Source of the DNA: Bacteroides gallinarum DSM 18171 = JCM 13658
Lineage (GTDB): Bacteria; Bacteroidota; Bacteroidia; Bacteroidales; Bacteroidaceae
Assembly (NCBI RefSeq): GCF_000374365.1
Contig: NZ_KB894127.1
Span: 50,931-114,930, forward strand
Reading direction: 5' to 3'
Length of the DNA stretch: 64,000 bases
Of this stretch, positions 43,773 through 51,811 are shown one piece after another; position 1 is the first letter of the stretch; every line of letters starts with the position of its first letter. A model generated the notes under the pieces. It saw nothing but the letters and a program-made list of their open reading frames with translations. It searched no databases and was not told the origin of the DNA. Both the position numbers and the translations under genes were made by a program.

Positions 43773-45106
43773 CGGCTGTCCTCCTTCCTCTTATCCGCTT
43801 CTGCGGCAGGGGCGGCGGTGTCCTCGGGCTTTACGGCTTCCGTCTCCGCAGCCTCTTGCTTGCGGTTCTTCCTGCCTTTCTTTTTCTTCTCCTTTACGGA
43901 GGCGCTTTCCGCTTTCTCGCCCTCCTTTTTCTTCTTATCTTCCGCCTTCTTTATTTTATCTTTCCGTGCGGCTTCATTGGCTTTCTTTATCGCCTTTTCC
44001 GCTTTGCGGAGAGCCTTTTGCTGGTCTTTTGTAAGGGGCACAGTATCGCTGAGCTGAATACCCAATGAGTCCGCTATCTGCTGTTGCAGCTTCTTGTCGG
44101 CCTCCTCCTGTGCCTTCAACTGCGCCTCCTTCTGCATCTTCTTCCACTCTTTTTGCTCCTCCTTGTTGAGTAGGCTGTCGGGTAGGGTAGCACCTTGCTT
44201 GCTGTAAACGCTGTTAAGGGAGTCGATGCGAGCACGCATCTTATTGATTGCGGCATTCAGGCGGTTGCGTTTCTCCTCGCGTATGTCTACACGGCGGGTA
44301 ACGGACTGCTTGTACTTGTCCTTTACGGAGATGAAGCGGTATACGAACGCCACCCGCAGGTCGGTAATCAGGGGGAAAGGCACTAAATGCCCGCCTTTGC
44401 ATTTGTCGGCGATGCGGGGATAGCACCCGCTTTCGGCATCATGCTCGAAAACGTCGTAATCGGCATATGCCAGGCCGATAGAACCTCCGAGTTCCAGGTC
44501 GATATGGTTTTTGCGATAGCCGTAGAGCGGGGCGGTATATCCTAACGATATGCCTGCGCCGTAAGAATTGCCCTGTATGCCTTGCTTGCCCAGTTTCAGG
44601 TTGTAGCTGGAGGCGTTTGCATAAATGCCCCAGTAGTAGGCGCGCCAGTCGCGCGGGTTTTTCCTCTTGGTGGTGAAAATATTGTCGTTGAGATACTTGA
44701 ATACGCCCTCTTTCAAGGTCGTGCTGGTGTACCGGCGCCTGGTACGGAAGTACTGGCGCCACTCTACCCGTGCATCGAATACATTGAAGATAAGAGACGG
44801 AGTGTACTTTTGCGAAGTGTTCCAGTTCCACTTTATATTGGCGCCGATTGTGCGCTTGTTTCGAATCGTATTGCCCAGGTCGAACTCCACGCCAATATTA
44901 GGAACCGTCAACAACCAATCCACAGCATTTGTCTTGATACCCCAACGGCCTTTGAAAGGAATTTTTTCTGCTTCCGCATTCTCTTTCCTGCTGTGTTGTA
45001 TCTGGGCATATGCTTTATTCACGGATGCTGACATAAGAAAACACACTACGACTGTCCTCAGTAAAAAAAAGTAGTGCTTTTTTTTATGCTCTTGTGATAA
45101 AATCAC
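43769..45106 (-). CDS. DUF3575 outer-membrane protein with long charged tail
   Basis: This 445-residue protein is the first gene of the fimbrial operon. After a signal peptide (ending NKAYAQ), residues about 40-250 are a DUF3575 barrel: WGIKTNAVDWLLTVPNIGVE, WRQYFRTRRRYTS and the beta-strand GGHLVPFPLITDLRVAFVYR. Residues about 255-445 are very rich in Lys, Glu and Ala, with predicted coiled-coil and low-complexity text (KAEDKKKKEGEKAE, EKKKKGRKNRKQE). A periplasmic or cell-wall-touching tail is an inference. The tail is absent in the second DUF3575 protein. Confidence 0.82.
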   Translation of the reverse strand: MILSQEHKKKHYFFLLRTVVVCFLMSASVNKAYAQIQHSRKENAEAEKIPFKGRWGIKTNAVDWLLTVPNIGVEFDLGNTIRNKRTIGANIKWNWNTSQKYTPSLIFNVFDARVEWRQYFRTRRRYTSTTLKEGVFKYLNDNIFTTKRKNPRDWRAYYWGIYANASSYNLKLGKQGIQGNSYGAGISLGYTAPLYGYRKNHIDLELGGSIGLAYADYDVFEHDAESGCYPRIADKCKGGHLVPFPLITDLRVAFVYRFISVKDKYKQSVTRRVDIREEKRNRLNAAINKMRARIDSLNSVYSKQGATLPDSLLNKEEQKEWKKMQKEAQLKAQEEADKKLQQQIADSLGIQLSDTVPLTKDQQKALRKAEKAIKKANEAARKDKIKKAEDKKKKEGEKAESASVKEKKKKGRKNRKQEAAETEAVKPEDTAAPAAEADKRKEDSR

Positions 45107-45142
45107 GTCCTTTATAAATATTTATTTGTTTGTTCGCGCCGT

Positions 45143-45173
45143 CAAAAATATATACTACGGATGTAAAAACAAA
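45143..45173 (-). promoter_or_regulatory. Promoter of the fimbrial operon
   Basis: On the minus strand, TTTG (45170-45173), 19 bp, then TATTTTTG (45143-45150). It is a full consensus match. The leader to the ATG at 45106 is about 30 bases. No invertible-repeat pair flanks it, so DNA inversion of this promoter is not supported. Confidence 0.82.
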
Positions 45174-45288
45174 GTTTTTTATTAATTTTTTTTGAATATC
45201 GGCGGCTTTTTGGATATAATATTAAGAAAGACAAACCGGGCGGGTGGCTCTGTAACGGTTTTCCGTGATGCCTCGGGTAGGGTACGAA

Positions 45289-45329
45289 ACAAAAAAGGTG
45301 TAAATTCTATTTGAGAGAACTTACACCTT
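45289..45329 (-). terminator. Terminator after the small basic protein gene
   Basis: AAGGTGTAA (45295-45303) pairs with TTACACCTT (45321-45329). On the minus strand the stem is followed by T (the A-run before 45295). It ends the transcript of the gene at 45348 and separates it from the fimbrial promoter. Confidence 0.75.
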
Positions 45330-45347
45330 CTTGCTTAAAATTAATTT

Positions 45348-45536
45348 TTACTTTCCTTTATGCCTGTTCGCGCGTTTCTTACGGATTTCGGCTTTCATCT
45401 TCGCTGCACCGGAACCATGCAGGCCGGTGATATAGGTTTTCTTTTTGGCTTTGGTCTTGATTTTGTTTTCTTCTTTAGGCTTCTCTTTCTTGCCTTTGAA
45501 AACAATACCGCCCATCATTGCTTCTTCTATACTCAC
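45348..45536 (-). CDS. Small basic hypothetical protein
   Basis: This 62-residue, lysine-rich protein begins MSIEEAMMGGIVFKG and ends IRKKRANRHKGK. The start at 45536 is a GTG; an ATG at 45518 (MMGGIVFKG) with AGAAGAAG just upstream is an equally good start. It resembles no family I can name, but the clean terminator behind it and the strongly basic, ribosomal-protein-like composition suggest it is expressed. RNA or DNA binding is only a guess. Confidence 0.55.
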   Translation of the reverse strand: MSIEEAMMGGIVFKGKKEKPKEENKIKTKAKKKTYITGLHGSGAAKMKAEIRKKRANRHKGK

Positions 45537-45617
45537 GTTGTAGGATATTAAATATTAAACTATGTGGCTGTTAATCGCTGTGCTGCGGATATACAGTATA
45601 TATCCGCAGCGCCCGGC

Positions 45618-45995
45618 TTACCTGGCGGGCAGTATCTCAATCCAGTAATCGTCGGGGTCGTTGATGAAATACAGCCCCATAGCAGTATTCTCGAAACATA
45701 CCCAGCCGTTCTCCTTATGATACCGGCGCACGGCATCGTAGTCTCCGGCTACGCGGAAGCAGAGGTGACTCTCATTCTCGCCCAGCTCATAAGCCTGTGG
45801 ATGCTCCTTCAGGCAGGTCAGCTCCAGCAGGAACCCCGTGCTGCCGTCGCTGAGGTAAACCAGCGTGAAAGAGCCGTCCGACGCCTCTTTCCGGTGATGC
45901 TCTTTCAAGCCCAACGCCTTTTCGTAAAAGGCGATGCTGCGCTCCAGGTCGGTAACGTTTATATTGAAATGGTCGAATTTACTTTTTATTTCCAT
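45618..45995 (-). CDS. VOC-family (glyoxalase-like) protein
   Basis: This 125-residue protein of the vicinal-oxygen-chelate fold carries likely metal ligands in FDHFNINV (first His), GFLLELT (Glu), ESHLCFRV (second His) and YWIEILP (final Glu). This is the His-Glu-His-Glu set of glyoxalase I-type enzymes. It could be a lactoylglutathione lyase homolog or one of many related isomerases or dioxygenases. Bacteroides lack glutathione, so the substrate is unclear. It appears to be monocistronic. Confidence 0.85.
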   Translation of the reverse strand: MEIKSKFDHFNINVTDLERSIAFYEKALGLKEHHRKEASDGSFTLVYLSDGSTGFLLELTCLKEHPQAYELGENESHLCFRVAGDYDAVRRYHKENGWVCFENTAMGLYFINDPDDYWIEILPAR

Positions 45996-46012
45996 TGTTC
46001 TCGATGAATTAA

Positions 46013-46190
46013 GTATTACTCTTTTTTTCCGATAATCGGGTATTATTCTTTCTCCCGATAATTTAGATATTACTCTTTTTCTTGATGATTAGCCATTGCT
46101 CTTTTTCAATAATCAACTATTGCTTTTTTTCAATAATCAGTCATTACTCTTTTTCAATAATCAACTATTGCTTTTTCCCGATGACTAACC
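46013..46190. repeat. Seven degenerate 24-27 bp tandem repeats
   Basis: Units of the form ATTACTCTTTTTCAATAATCA repeat about seven times with substitutions, from 46013 to 46190. They fill the gap between the DUF4468 gene and the VOC gene. No gene or terminator stands out. Confidence 0.65.
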
Positions 46191-46207
46191 GTTCCCTTCT
46201 TATCGCC

Positions 46208-47308
46208 TCATTTGATTTTCGCTTTCAGGATTTCGCCCGTGTACGTACGCGGCATACCCTCTACCGGAGCTTGCGACGGAATCTTCCTGCACTCCAGGAT
46301 TACGGTAGGCTCCTTCTGCCCGTTGGGGTAGAAGCGTACGGTATAATTCTGGGCAGCCTCCATTTGTCCGTAAGGCTGTTCCGGCGACAGAATCGTGAAT
46401 ATTACAGGTTTGTCCCCGGCTATCTTACCCAGCGAACCTCCGGCGTTGGCAGTCATCATAGTCATGTTGAAAGGCTCCTCGCCGATTACAATCACCAACT
46501 TGCCGTTTCCGCTCTGGATAACGTCGGCGGGAATGGCGTCCGGAGCCACCTCCCTATAAGCGCCCGCTGAAGCCTGTGCACCGTCTTGCGGGGTGGCGGC
46601 AACGGCTGTTTCCGTAGCAGCCTTCGGAGTTCCTACCGTAACCGGCGTCTTGGGAGTAATGACCGTCGTGCCGGAGTTGACAAGGGCTTTTTCTTCCTTC
46701 TTCACTTCCTCTTTCTTCTCCGCTGCCGGAGCTTTGGTTGCGGTGGCGCTCAGGGCATCCGCTACGCCGAGGCAGAGGTCGTCTACGAAATCCACCGTTT
46801 TCCGGCGCCATTTGGCAAGGCCGCGTACCAGCTTGGTCTGCGACTTGTTCAGCGCATATTTGTCGGTAATCCATTCCTCGGCGGTATATTTCTCCTGCCC
46901 GTCCCGGTAGTTGAAGCGGATTTTCTCCACCTCGAAAGTACATTTCTCCGGTTGGCAGGTAACGGCGAGCTGGTAGAGTATCTTCGTCCGGTCTAACGAC
47001 AGGGCGGTGGAGCTGAATACAATCCACTCGTCACCCATGCCTACAATCTGCCCTTTCTCCCGGTTGGTGTAAACCACGCGGCTGTTGTTCTCGTTCTTCG
47101 CCAGCCGTGCCTCCATCCACCTCACCAGGCGGGAGTAGATAGTATCTTGCGACATGCCGGGAATACTGAATTCCTTGGTGAAAACCACCTTGCCGTCCAC
47201 CTCGGGTACGGCTCCCGCCAGGTATTTGCTGTCATCCCTCTGGGCATGCAGCAAGGCAGGCATGCACAGGCAGGACAGCACGAAAAGAAATTGTGTCAAA
47301 TTTTTCAT
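46208..47308 (-). CDS. DUF4468 exported protein
   Basis: This 366-residue protein has a signal peptide ending LLHAQ. Residues about 38-145 match DUF4468, a TBP-like fold common in Bacteroidetes: VVFTKEFSIPGMSQDTIY, WMEARLAKNENN and IRFNYRDGQEKYTAEEWITD. The middle is a low-complexity linker with AAEKKEEVKKEEKA, then a C-terminal region that may be a second beta-domain (LVIVIGEEPFNMTMMT). Its function is unknown. It lies 11 bp after the MBL-fold gene and is probably co-transcribed with it. Confidence 0.82.
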   Translation of the reverse strand: MKNLTQFLFVLSCLCMPALLHAQRDDSKYLAGAVPEVDGKVVFTKEFSIPGMSQDTIYSRLVRWMEARLAKNENNSRVVYTNREKGQIVGMGDEWIVFSSTALSLDRTKILYQLAVTCQPEKCTFEVEKIRFNYRDGQEKYTAEEWITDKYALNKSQTKLVRGLAKWRRKTVDFVDDLCLGVADALSATATKAPAAEKKEEVKKEEKALVNSGTTVITPKTPVTVGTPKAATETAVAATPQDGAQASAGAYREVAPDAIPADVIQSGNGKLVIVIGEEPFNMTMMTANAGGSLGKIAGDKPVIFTILSPEQPYGQMEAAQNYTVRFYPNGQKEPTVILECRKIPSQAPVEGMPRTYTGEILKAKIK

Positions 47309-47319
47309 AATGCTATGTT

Positions 47320-48051
47320 TTATTTAGTAATGTCGAAACTCTCGCCCCGGCGGGAGATTGCCAGGAAACGGCAGCCCTTGCTTTCGGCAAAGGCGCGGAA
47401 TTCATTGCCGCCCCGGTAGTCCTCGCTGAAGTGCATAGGTGCAAATATAGCGGTTTTTATCCGTTCTACGAACTGTTCCGCACCGCGCATATAATCTTTT
47501 CCCAGACGGCTGTCTACCGGAAACATGGCTACATCCACCCGGGGAGCCTTTTGCTGTAAGATTTTTATCTCTGCAAGAAAGTCCCCCTCCGCCTTGCGTA
47601 TCTCCTGGGGAGTAGATTCCTCGCTCCAATGCCAGTTGTTCAGGTCGCCGGCATGGAACAGGCGGACACCCTGCAAATCTATCAGGAAGGAGATGCCGAC
47701 GTCGGTAGAGCCGAAAGCCTCGATGCGGATGTGCCCGTCGTCGTAGACATCGCCCTTAGCGATATAGGTGGCATCCTCCGCCGCTGCGCGCCGGTGTTTC
47801 AGTATGTCCTTGGAGAAGATATACCGGATACCGGGGCGTTCGTCCTTCCACAAAAGGACTTCGCGGTTGAAGTGGTCGGGGTGAAAATGCGAGGAGAGCA
47901 CGTAGAGCCTCCCCGGTTTCTTTAACAGGCAGTCGTGTACGATTCCGCGTCCGGGCTCCTCTTGCGAGGAATCCTTGTAGTAATCGATGACGACCGTCAC
48001 TCCGTCCGCTTCAATCGCGAAGCCGCTGTGGTAGATATAATCAAGTTTCAT
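47320..48051 (-). CDS. MBL-fold metallo-hydrolase
   Basis: This 243-residue cytoplasmic protein has the metallo-beta-lactamase-fold signature SSHFHPDHF near residue 53 and the later metal ligands GDLNNWHW (Asp) and FAPMHFSED (His). The N-terminal IYHSGFAIEADGVTVVIDYY is typical of UlaG-like or YcbL-like members. The substrate is unknown. A TAnnTTTG match (48062-48069) lies 11 bp before the start. The gene leads a two-gene unit with the DUF4468 protein. Confidence 0.86.
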   Translation of the reverse strand: MKLDYIYHSGFAIEADGVTVVIDYYKDSSQEEPGRGIVHDCLLKKPGRLYVLSSHFHPDHFNREVLLWKDERPGIRYIFSKDILKHRRAAAEDATYIAKGDVYDDGHIRIEAFGSTDVGISFLIDLQGVRLFHAGDLNNWHWSEESTPQEIRKAEGDFLAEIKILQQKAPRVDVAMFPVDSRLGKDYMRGAEQFVERIKTAIFAPMHFSEDYRGGNEFRAFAESKGCRFLAISRRGESFDITK

Positions 48052-48131
48052 TGTACGGATTCAAATATAGCGCAATATTACAAAAAACACTACACAAACT
48101 TCCGGTTTGGCTGTTATTTTATGCAAAAGCC

Positions 48132-48836
48132 CTACATCGGCACTTCAATCAGGAGGATGTGCGAGTCCGTCAGCGTCTCCAATTCGAAATGCTCCGTTTC
48201 GTATATCCCCATGCCGTCGCGCCGCGACAGCACCGTGCCGTCTATGCTAATTCCGCCTTCTATCAGGAATACGTACACCCCCGCGTGCGACTGGTGCAGA
48301 TGATAGCCCAGCTTCCTCCCGGCGGATACCTCTCCTATGGAGAACCACGCCTGCTGCTGCATCCTGGCAGGGGCATTGCCGTCCGGAGACACGATGAGCG
48401 CAAGCTCGTTCTTGTGCAGGTAGGGGCGGATGTCGTAATCCCGGTAGGTGGGTGGCGTATTCAGCTTTTCGGGCATTATCCAGATTTGGAGAAACTCCAC
48501 CGGCTCGGTGTCGCTTCCGTTCATTTCGCTGTGGTAGATGCCCGTGCCCGCGCTCATGGTCTGGATGTCGCCGGGGGCGATAGTACGGCTGTTCTGCTCG
48601 CTGTCGCCGTGTTTCAGACTACCTTTCAGGGGAATGGAGATTATCTCCATATTCTTGTGCGGGTGCATCCCGAAACCCTCTCCCGGGGCTACCCGGTCGT
48701 CGTTCAGCACGCGCAGGGCACCGAAGTTCATGCGGTGCGGGTTGTAATACCTGTCGAAACTGAAGGTGTGGCGGCTGTCCAGCCAGTCGTATAGGGAACG
48801 TCCGCGGCTCCCGGCTTTGTCTATTACTTTTTTCAT
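48132..48836 (-). CDS. Pirin-family protein
   Basis: This 234-residue bicupin has the pirin metal site GFGMHPHKNMEIISIPLKG, then SAGTGIYHSEMN, giving the three His and one Glu of the N-terminal cupin. YDWLDSRHTFSFDRYYNPHR is the pirin opening. Bacterial pirins have been reported as quercetin dioxygenases or as modulators of pyruvate metabolism; the role here is open. It lies on the same strand as the neighbouring D-lactate dehydrogenase-like gene, 96 bp away. Confidence 0.92.
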   Translation of the reverse strand: MKKVIDKAGSRGRSLYDWLDSRHTFSFDRYYNPHRMNFGALRVLNDDRVAPGEGFGMHPHKNMEIISIPLKGSLKHGDSEQNSRTIAPGDIQTMSAGTGIYHSEMNGSDTEPVEFLQIWIMPEKLNTPPTYRDYDIRPYLHKNELALIVSPDGNAPARMQQQAWFSIGEVSAGRKLGYHLHQSHAGVYVFLIEGGISIDGTVLSRRDGMGIYETEHFELETLTDSHILLIEVPM

Positions 48837-48932
48837 AATCTTTCTTTCTTTTTTAATGATTAGTCTTTATGTAACAAGCAGACGTGCCGTAAAGTTTGAG
48901 CCGCGCGGGATTAATGTTCCGTAAATAGCATT

Positions 48933-49934
48933 TTACAACCTAACCTCGTTCTCCAGTTGCTTGCACTCCATGAATTCCTTTATGTTCTGCAACGTGGTGG
49001 CAGCAATGTTGGCAAGCGCCTCGCGGGTGAAGAATGCCTGGTGGGAGGTTACGATGACATTGTTGAAAGACAACAGGCGCGCCAGCGTGTCGTCGTCGAT
49101 AATCTTGTCCGACCGGTCTTCGTAGAAATATTCGCTCTCTTCTTCGTACACATCCAGCCCGGCAGAGCCGATTTTCTTGTTTTTCAGCCCTTCTATCAGG
49201 GCGTCGGTGTGGATAAGCTGCCCCCGCCCGGTGTTGATAATCATTACGCCGTCCTTCATCTTGGAGATAGAGTAGTCGTTAATGAGGTATTTGGTTTGCT
49301 CCGTTAGGGGGCAGTGCAGGGAGATGATGTCCGAACTGCGGTACAGCTCGTCCAGCGTGGTGTACACCACCTGGTGCTCGCGGGCGAAATTGTGGTCGGG
49401 GTAGAGGTCGTAGGCAAGGATGTTCATGCCGAAGCCCCGCAGGATAGCGATTAGCTTCTTGGCAATCTTGCCCGTTCCGATGATGCCTGCCGTTTTGCCG
49501 TGCATGTCGAAGCCCAGGAGCCCGTGCAGGGAGAAGTTGCCGTCGCGCGTGCGCCATGTGGCGCGGGGTATTTTCCGGTTGAGCGAGAGCATGAGCGCTA
49601 CCGTGTATTCCGCCACCGCGTAGGGTGAGTAGGCGGGAACGCGCACCACGGTGATGCCGTTTGCTGCTGCGGCTTTCAGGTCTACGTTGTTGTAGCCGGC
49701 ACAGCGCAGGGCGATAAGCTTCACGCCGTTTGCCGCCAGCTCGCGGATGATTTCCGCATCGGCCGTATCGTTCACGAAGATGCACACCGCGTCTACGCCT
49801 TGCGTCAGTATCACGTTGTGCTTGTTGAGGTGACCTTTGTAATAGCGGAGCTCGAAGCCGTATTCGCCGTTCTTTTCATTGAATGAAGCCTCGTCGTAGG
49901 GCTTGCTGCCGAAAAATGCAATTGTATATGCCAT
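48933..49934 (-). CDS. ldhA: D-2-hydroxyacid dehydrogenase, D-lactate dehydrogenase type
   Basis: This enzyme reduces pyruvate to D-lactate with NADH in mixed fermentation. The 333-residue protein has the dinucleotide motif GIIGTGKIAKKL, CAGYNNVDLKAA with the substrate-binding region, HCPLTEQTKYLIND, INTGRGQLIHTDALIEGL with the active-site Arg, and TSHQAFFTREAL with the catalytic His. The text is closest to fermentative LdhA of the D-isomer family. The start at 49934 follows a -7 element by about 40 bp. Confidence 0.93.
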   Translation of the reverse strand: MAYTIAFFGSKPYDEASFNEKNGEYGFELRYYKGHLNKHNVILTQGVDAVCIFVNDTADAEIIRELAANGVKLIALRCAGYNNVDLKAAAANGITVVRVPAYSPYAVAEYTVALMLSLNRKIPRATWRTRDGNFSLHGLLGFDMHGKTAGIIGTGKIAKKLIAILRGFGMNILAYDLYPDHNFAREHQVVYTTLDELYRSSDIISLHCPLTEQTKYLINDYSISKMKDGVMIINTGRGQLIHTDALIEGLKNKKIGSAGLDVYEEESEYFYEDRSDKIIDDDTLARLLSFNNVIVTSHQAFFTREALANIAATTLQNIKEFMECKQLENEVRL

Positions 49935-49972
49935 GAGATTTTAAGTTTTTTGTTTCAAGGAAATAACACTTG

Positions 49973-49980
49973 CAAAGATA
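49973..49980 (-). promoter_or_regulatory. Possible -7 element for ldhA
   Basis: On the minus strand this is TATCTTTG, a full TAnnTTTG match, 38 bp before the ldhA start. No TTTG is seen at -33. Confidence 0.45.
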
Positions 49981-50062
49981 GGAAGGTTCGGGATATATCC
50001 GGCAGGTTATCCCGATTCTCTTTGGGGACAGCAGTAAAAACCTGCGGCTGCATAGGCTAATC

Positions 50063-50155
50063 CGTTCCACCGTGGGGGAGATTTTGTTCCGCCACGGAGA
50101 AAGTTTCGTTCCACCGTGACGGAACAAAACTTTTCCCGTGACGGAACGGGTTGGC
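50063..50155. repeat. Short GTTCC/GGAAC-rich direct and inverted repeats
   Basis: GTTCCACCGTG and GTTCCGCCACGG variants alternate with GTGACGGAAC, so direct and inverted copies are mixed across about 90 bp. The stretch 49935-50387 between ldhA and the FadL-like gene otherwise holds only the promoter elements on its edges. Confidence 0.55.
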
Positions 50156-50351
50156 GCATGCCGTCTTTCTGCTTGCCGGAAGCAGGGGGCGTATATCGGG
50201 ATAGGGTGGCGGTCGGTAAGGCGGGATACACCGCCCGTACCCGCGGCGCATGCCGCAAATGTTTCAATAGAAACGGTTGAATTTTTCAACTAATAGGGCT
50301 GTTTGCCCTAAATAAAATGCATAAGATAGTTTTCTATGTGCAATATTATTG

Positions 50352-50359
50352 TACCTTTG
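50352..50359 (+). promoter_or_regulatory. Possible -7 element for the FadL-like gene
   Basis: TACCTTTG matches TAnnTTTG, 28 bp before the ATG at 50388. The -33 position has only TTTT with 18-bp spacing. Confidence 0.5.
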
Positions 50360-50387
50360 CGCCCGAAAACAATTAAAAAAGATTTAG

Positions 50388-51722
50388 ATGAGAAAAAATT
50401 CCTTGATTAGCATTGCGATGTTAATCGTTTCAATTCCAACTTTTGCAGGAGGCCTCCTGACAAATACCAACCAACACCCTGCTTTTCTTCGTATGCTGTC
50501 CCGCGGCGCGGTTACTACCGAGGTGGATGCGGCTTTATCCAATCCTGCGGGGTTGGCTTTCCTGCCGAAAGACGGATTTTATACGTCCTTGAGCATTCAG
50601 AGCGCTTTCCAAACAAGAAATATCGACGCTTCGTGCGATGCTTTGGGGCTGGACAAATATTATGAGGGAAAGGCTGCCGCACCGGTTATTCCCAGTGTGT
50701 TTGCCGCTTATAAGAAAGGTGACTGGACTATTTCCGGCTTCTTCGCGATTACCGGCGGCGGTGGAAAAGCCTCGTTTAATGACGGTCTTTCCATGTTCGA
50801 CGCTATGGTGATAGGCGGGTTGGGCAGCCAGGGTATTCCGGGCAATGCCTATTCGCTGAACAGTTATATGGACGGCAAGCAGTACATCTATTCCGTGCAG
50901 TTGGGGCTGAGCTACAAAATCACGGACTGGCTTTCTGCTTTTGCAGGCGGGCGCATGAACTACTTTACCGGCGGTTATAAGGGTGCGCTGAATGCCAGTG
51001 CCGCCGTCAATTTGCCTTTGCCTACGGGGGGAACAGCGCCCGTAGGAACCGAACTTATCGGCATCGACCTGGATTGCAGCCAGACCGGTTGGGGATTTAC
51101 TCCGGTTATCGGCTTGGATGCCAAGTTCGGTAAACTGACGATTGGTGCGAAGTATGAGTTCAAGACCAGCTTGAACATTGAGAATAATACCAAGTTGAAC
51201 TCTTTCCGCATGTTGGGTGCTCCGGAAAGCGAGTTGGAGGCTTACAAGCACGGCGTGAATACTCCGAACGACATTCCTTCCATGCTGTCGGTGGCGGCTG
51301 CCTACGAGTTCCTTCCGGTGCTGCGTGCCTCGGTAGAGTATCACTTCTACGACGACAAGCATGCAGGTATGGCGGACGACAAGCAGAAGTTCCTTACGAA
51401 AGGTACGAACGAGTACCTTGCCGGCATAGAGTGGGATGTGCTTAGCAGGCTGACGTTGAGCGGCGGCGTGCAGTTTACGGATTACGGCCTGTCCGACAAT
51501 TACCAGAGTGATACCAGCTTCTCCTGCGACTCTTACTCGCTGGGCATAGGCGCTAAGTTGAAGCTCTCGGAAAGGGCGGCGCTGAATGTGGGGTATATGT
51601 GGACTAACTACGACGACTATACCAAGACGACACAGGACTACAACGGAACCGGGCTGCCGGGCACGAACGTGTACAGCCGTACCAACAAGGTTTTCGGTCT
51701 TAGCATAGACTATCGTTTCTGA
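50388..51722 (+). CDS. OmpP1/FadL-family outer-membrane protein
   Basis: This 444-residue outer-membrane barrel of the FadL family takes up hydrophobic compounds such as fatty acids. It has a signal peptide ending TFAGG. The N-terminal hatch is GGLLTNTNQHPAFLRMLSRG followed by ALSNPAGLAFLP with the conserved NPAG. Many barrel strands follow, and the end is VFGLSIDYRF with a C-terminal Phe. The family also includes toluene transporters; the ligand is unknown here. It stands alone with its own terminator. Confidence 0.9.
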   Translation: MRKNSLISIAMLIVSIPTFAGGLLTNTNQHPAFLRMLSRGAVTTEVDAALSNPAGLAFLPKDGFYTSLSIQSAFQTRNIDASCDALGLDKYYEGKAAAPVIPSVFAAYKKGDWTISGFFAITGGGGKASFNDGLSMFDAMVIGGLGSQGIPGNAYSLNSYMDGKQYIYSVQLGLSYKITDWLSAFAGGRMNYFTGGYKGALNASAAVNLPLPTGGTAPVGTELIGIDLDCSQTGWGFTPVIGLDAKFGKLTIGAKYEFKTSLNIENNTKLNSFRMLGAPESELEAYKHGVNTPNDIPSMLSVAAAYEFLPVLRASVEYHFYDDKHAGMADDKQKFLTKGTNEYLAGIEWDVLSRLTLSGGVQFTDYGLSDNYQSDTSFSCDSYSLGIGAKLKLSERAALNVGYMWTNYDDYTKTTQDYNGTGLPGTNVYSRTNKVFGLSIDYRF

Positions 51723-51749
51723 TATTTCATAATCCGACCTTTATATAGA

Positions 51750-51801
51750 GAGGAAGGCAGGTTGTAATCCGTGACGGATTATAATCTGCCTTCCTCATTT
51801 T
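51750..51801 (+). terminator. Terminator after the FadL-like gene
   Basis: A 22-bp stem with two wobble pairs (51750-51771 with 51775-51796), a 3-base loop and then ATTTTT. It lies 28 bp past the stop codon. Confidence 0.88.
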
Positions 51802-51811
51802 TATACAGGTT

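Noticed and set aside
45107..45290. Invertible promoter for the fimbrial operon
   Set aside because: No pair of inverted repeats flanks the promoter and no invertase gene is near.
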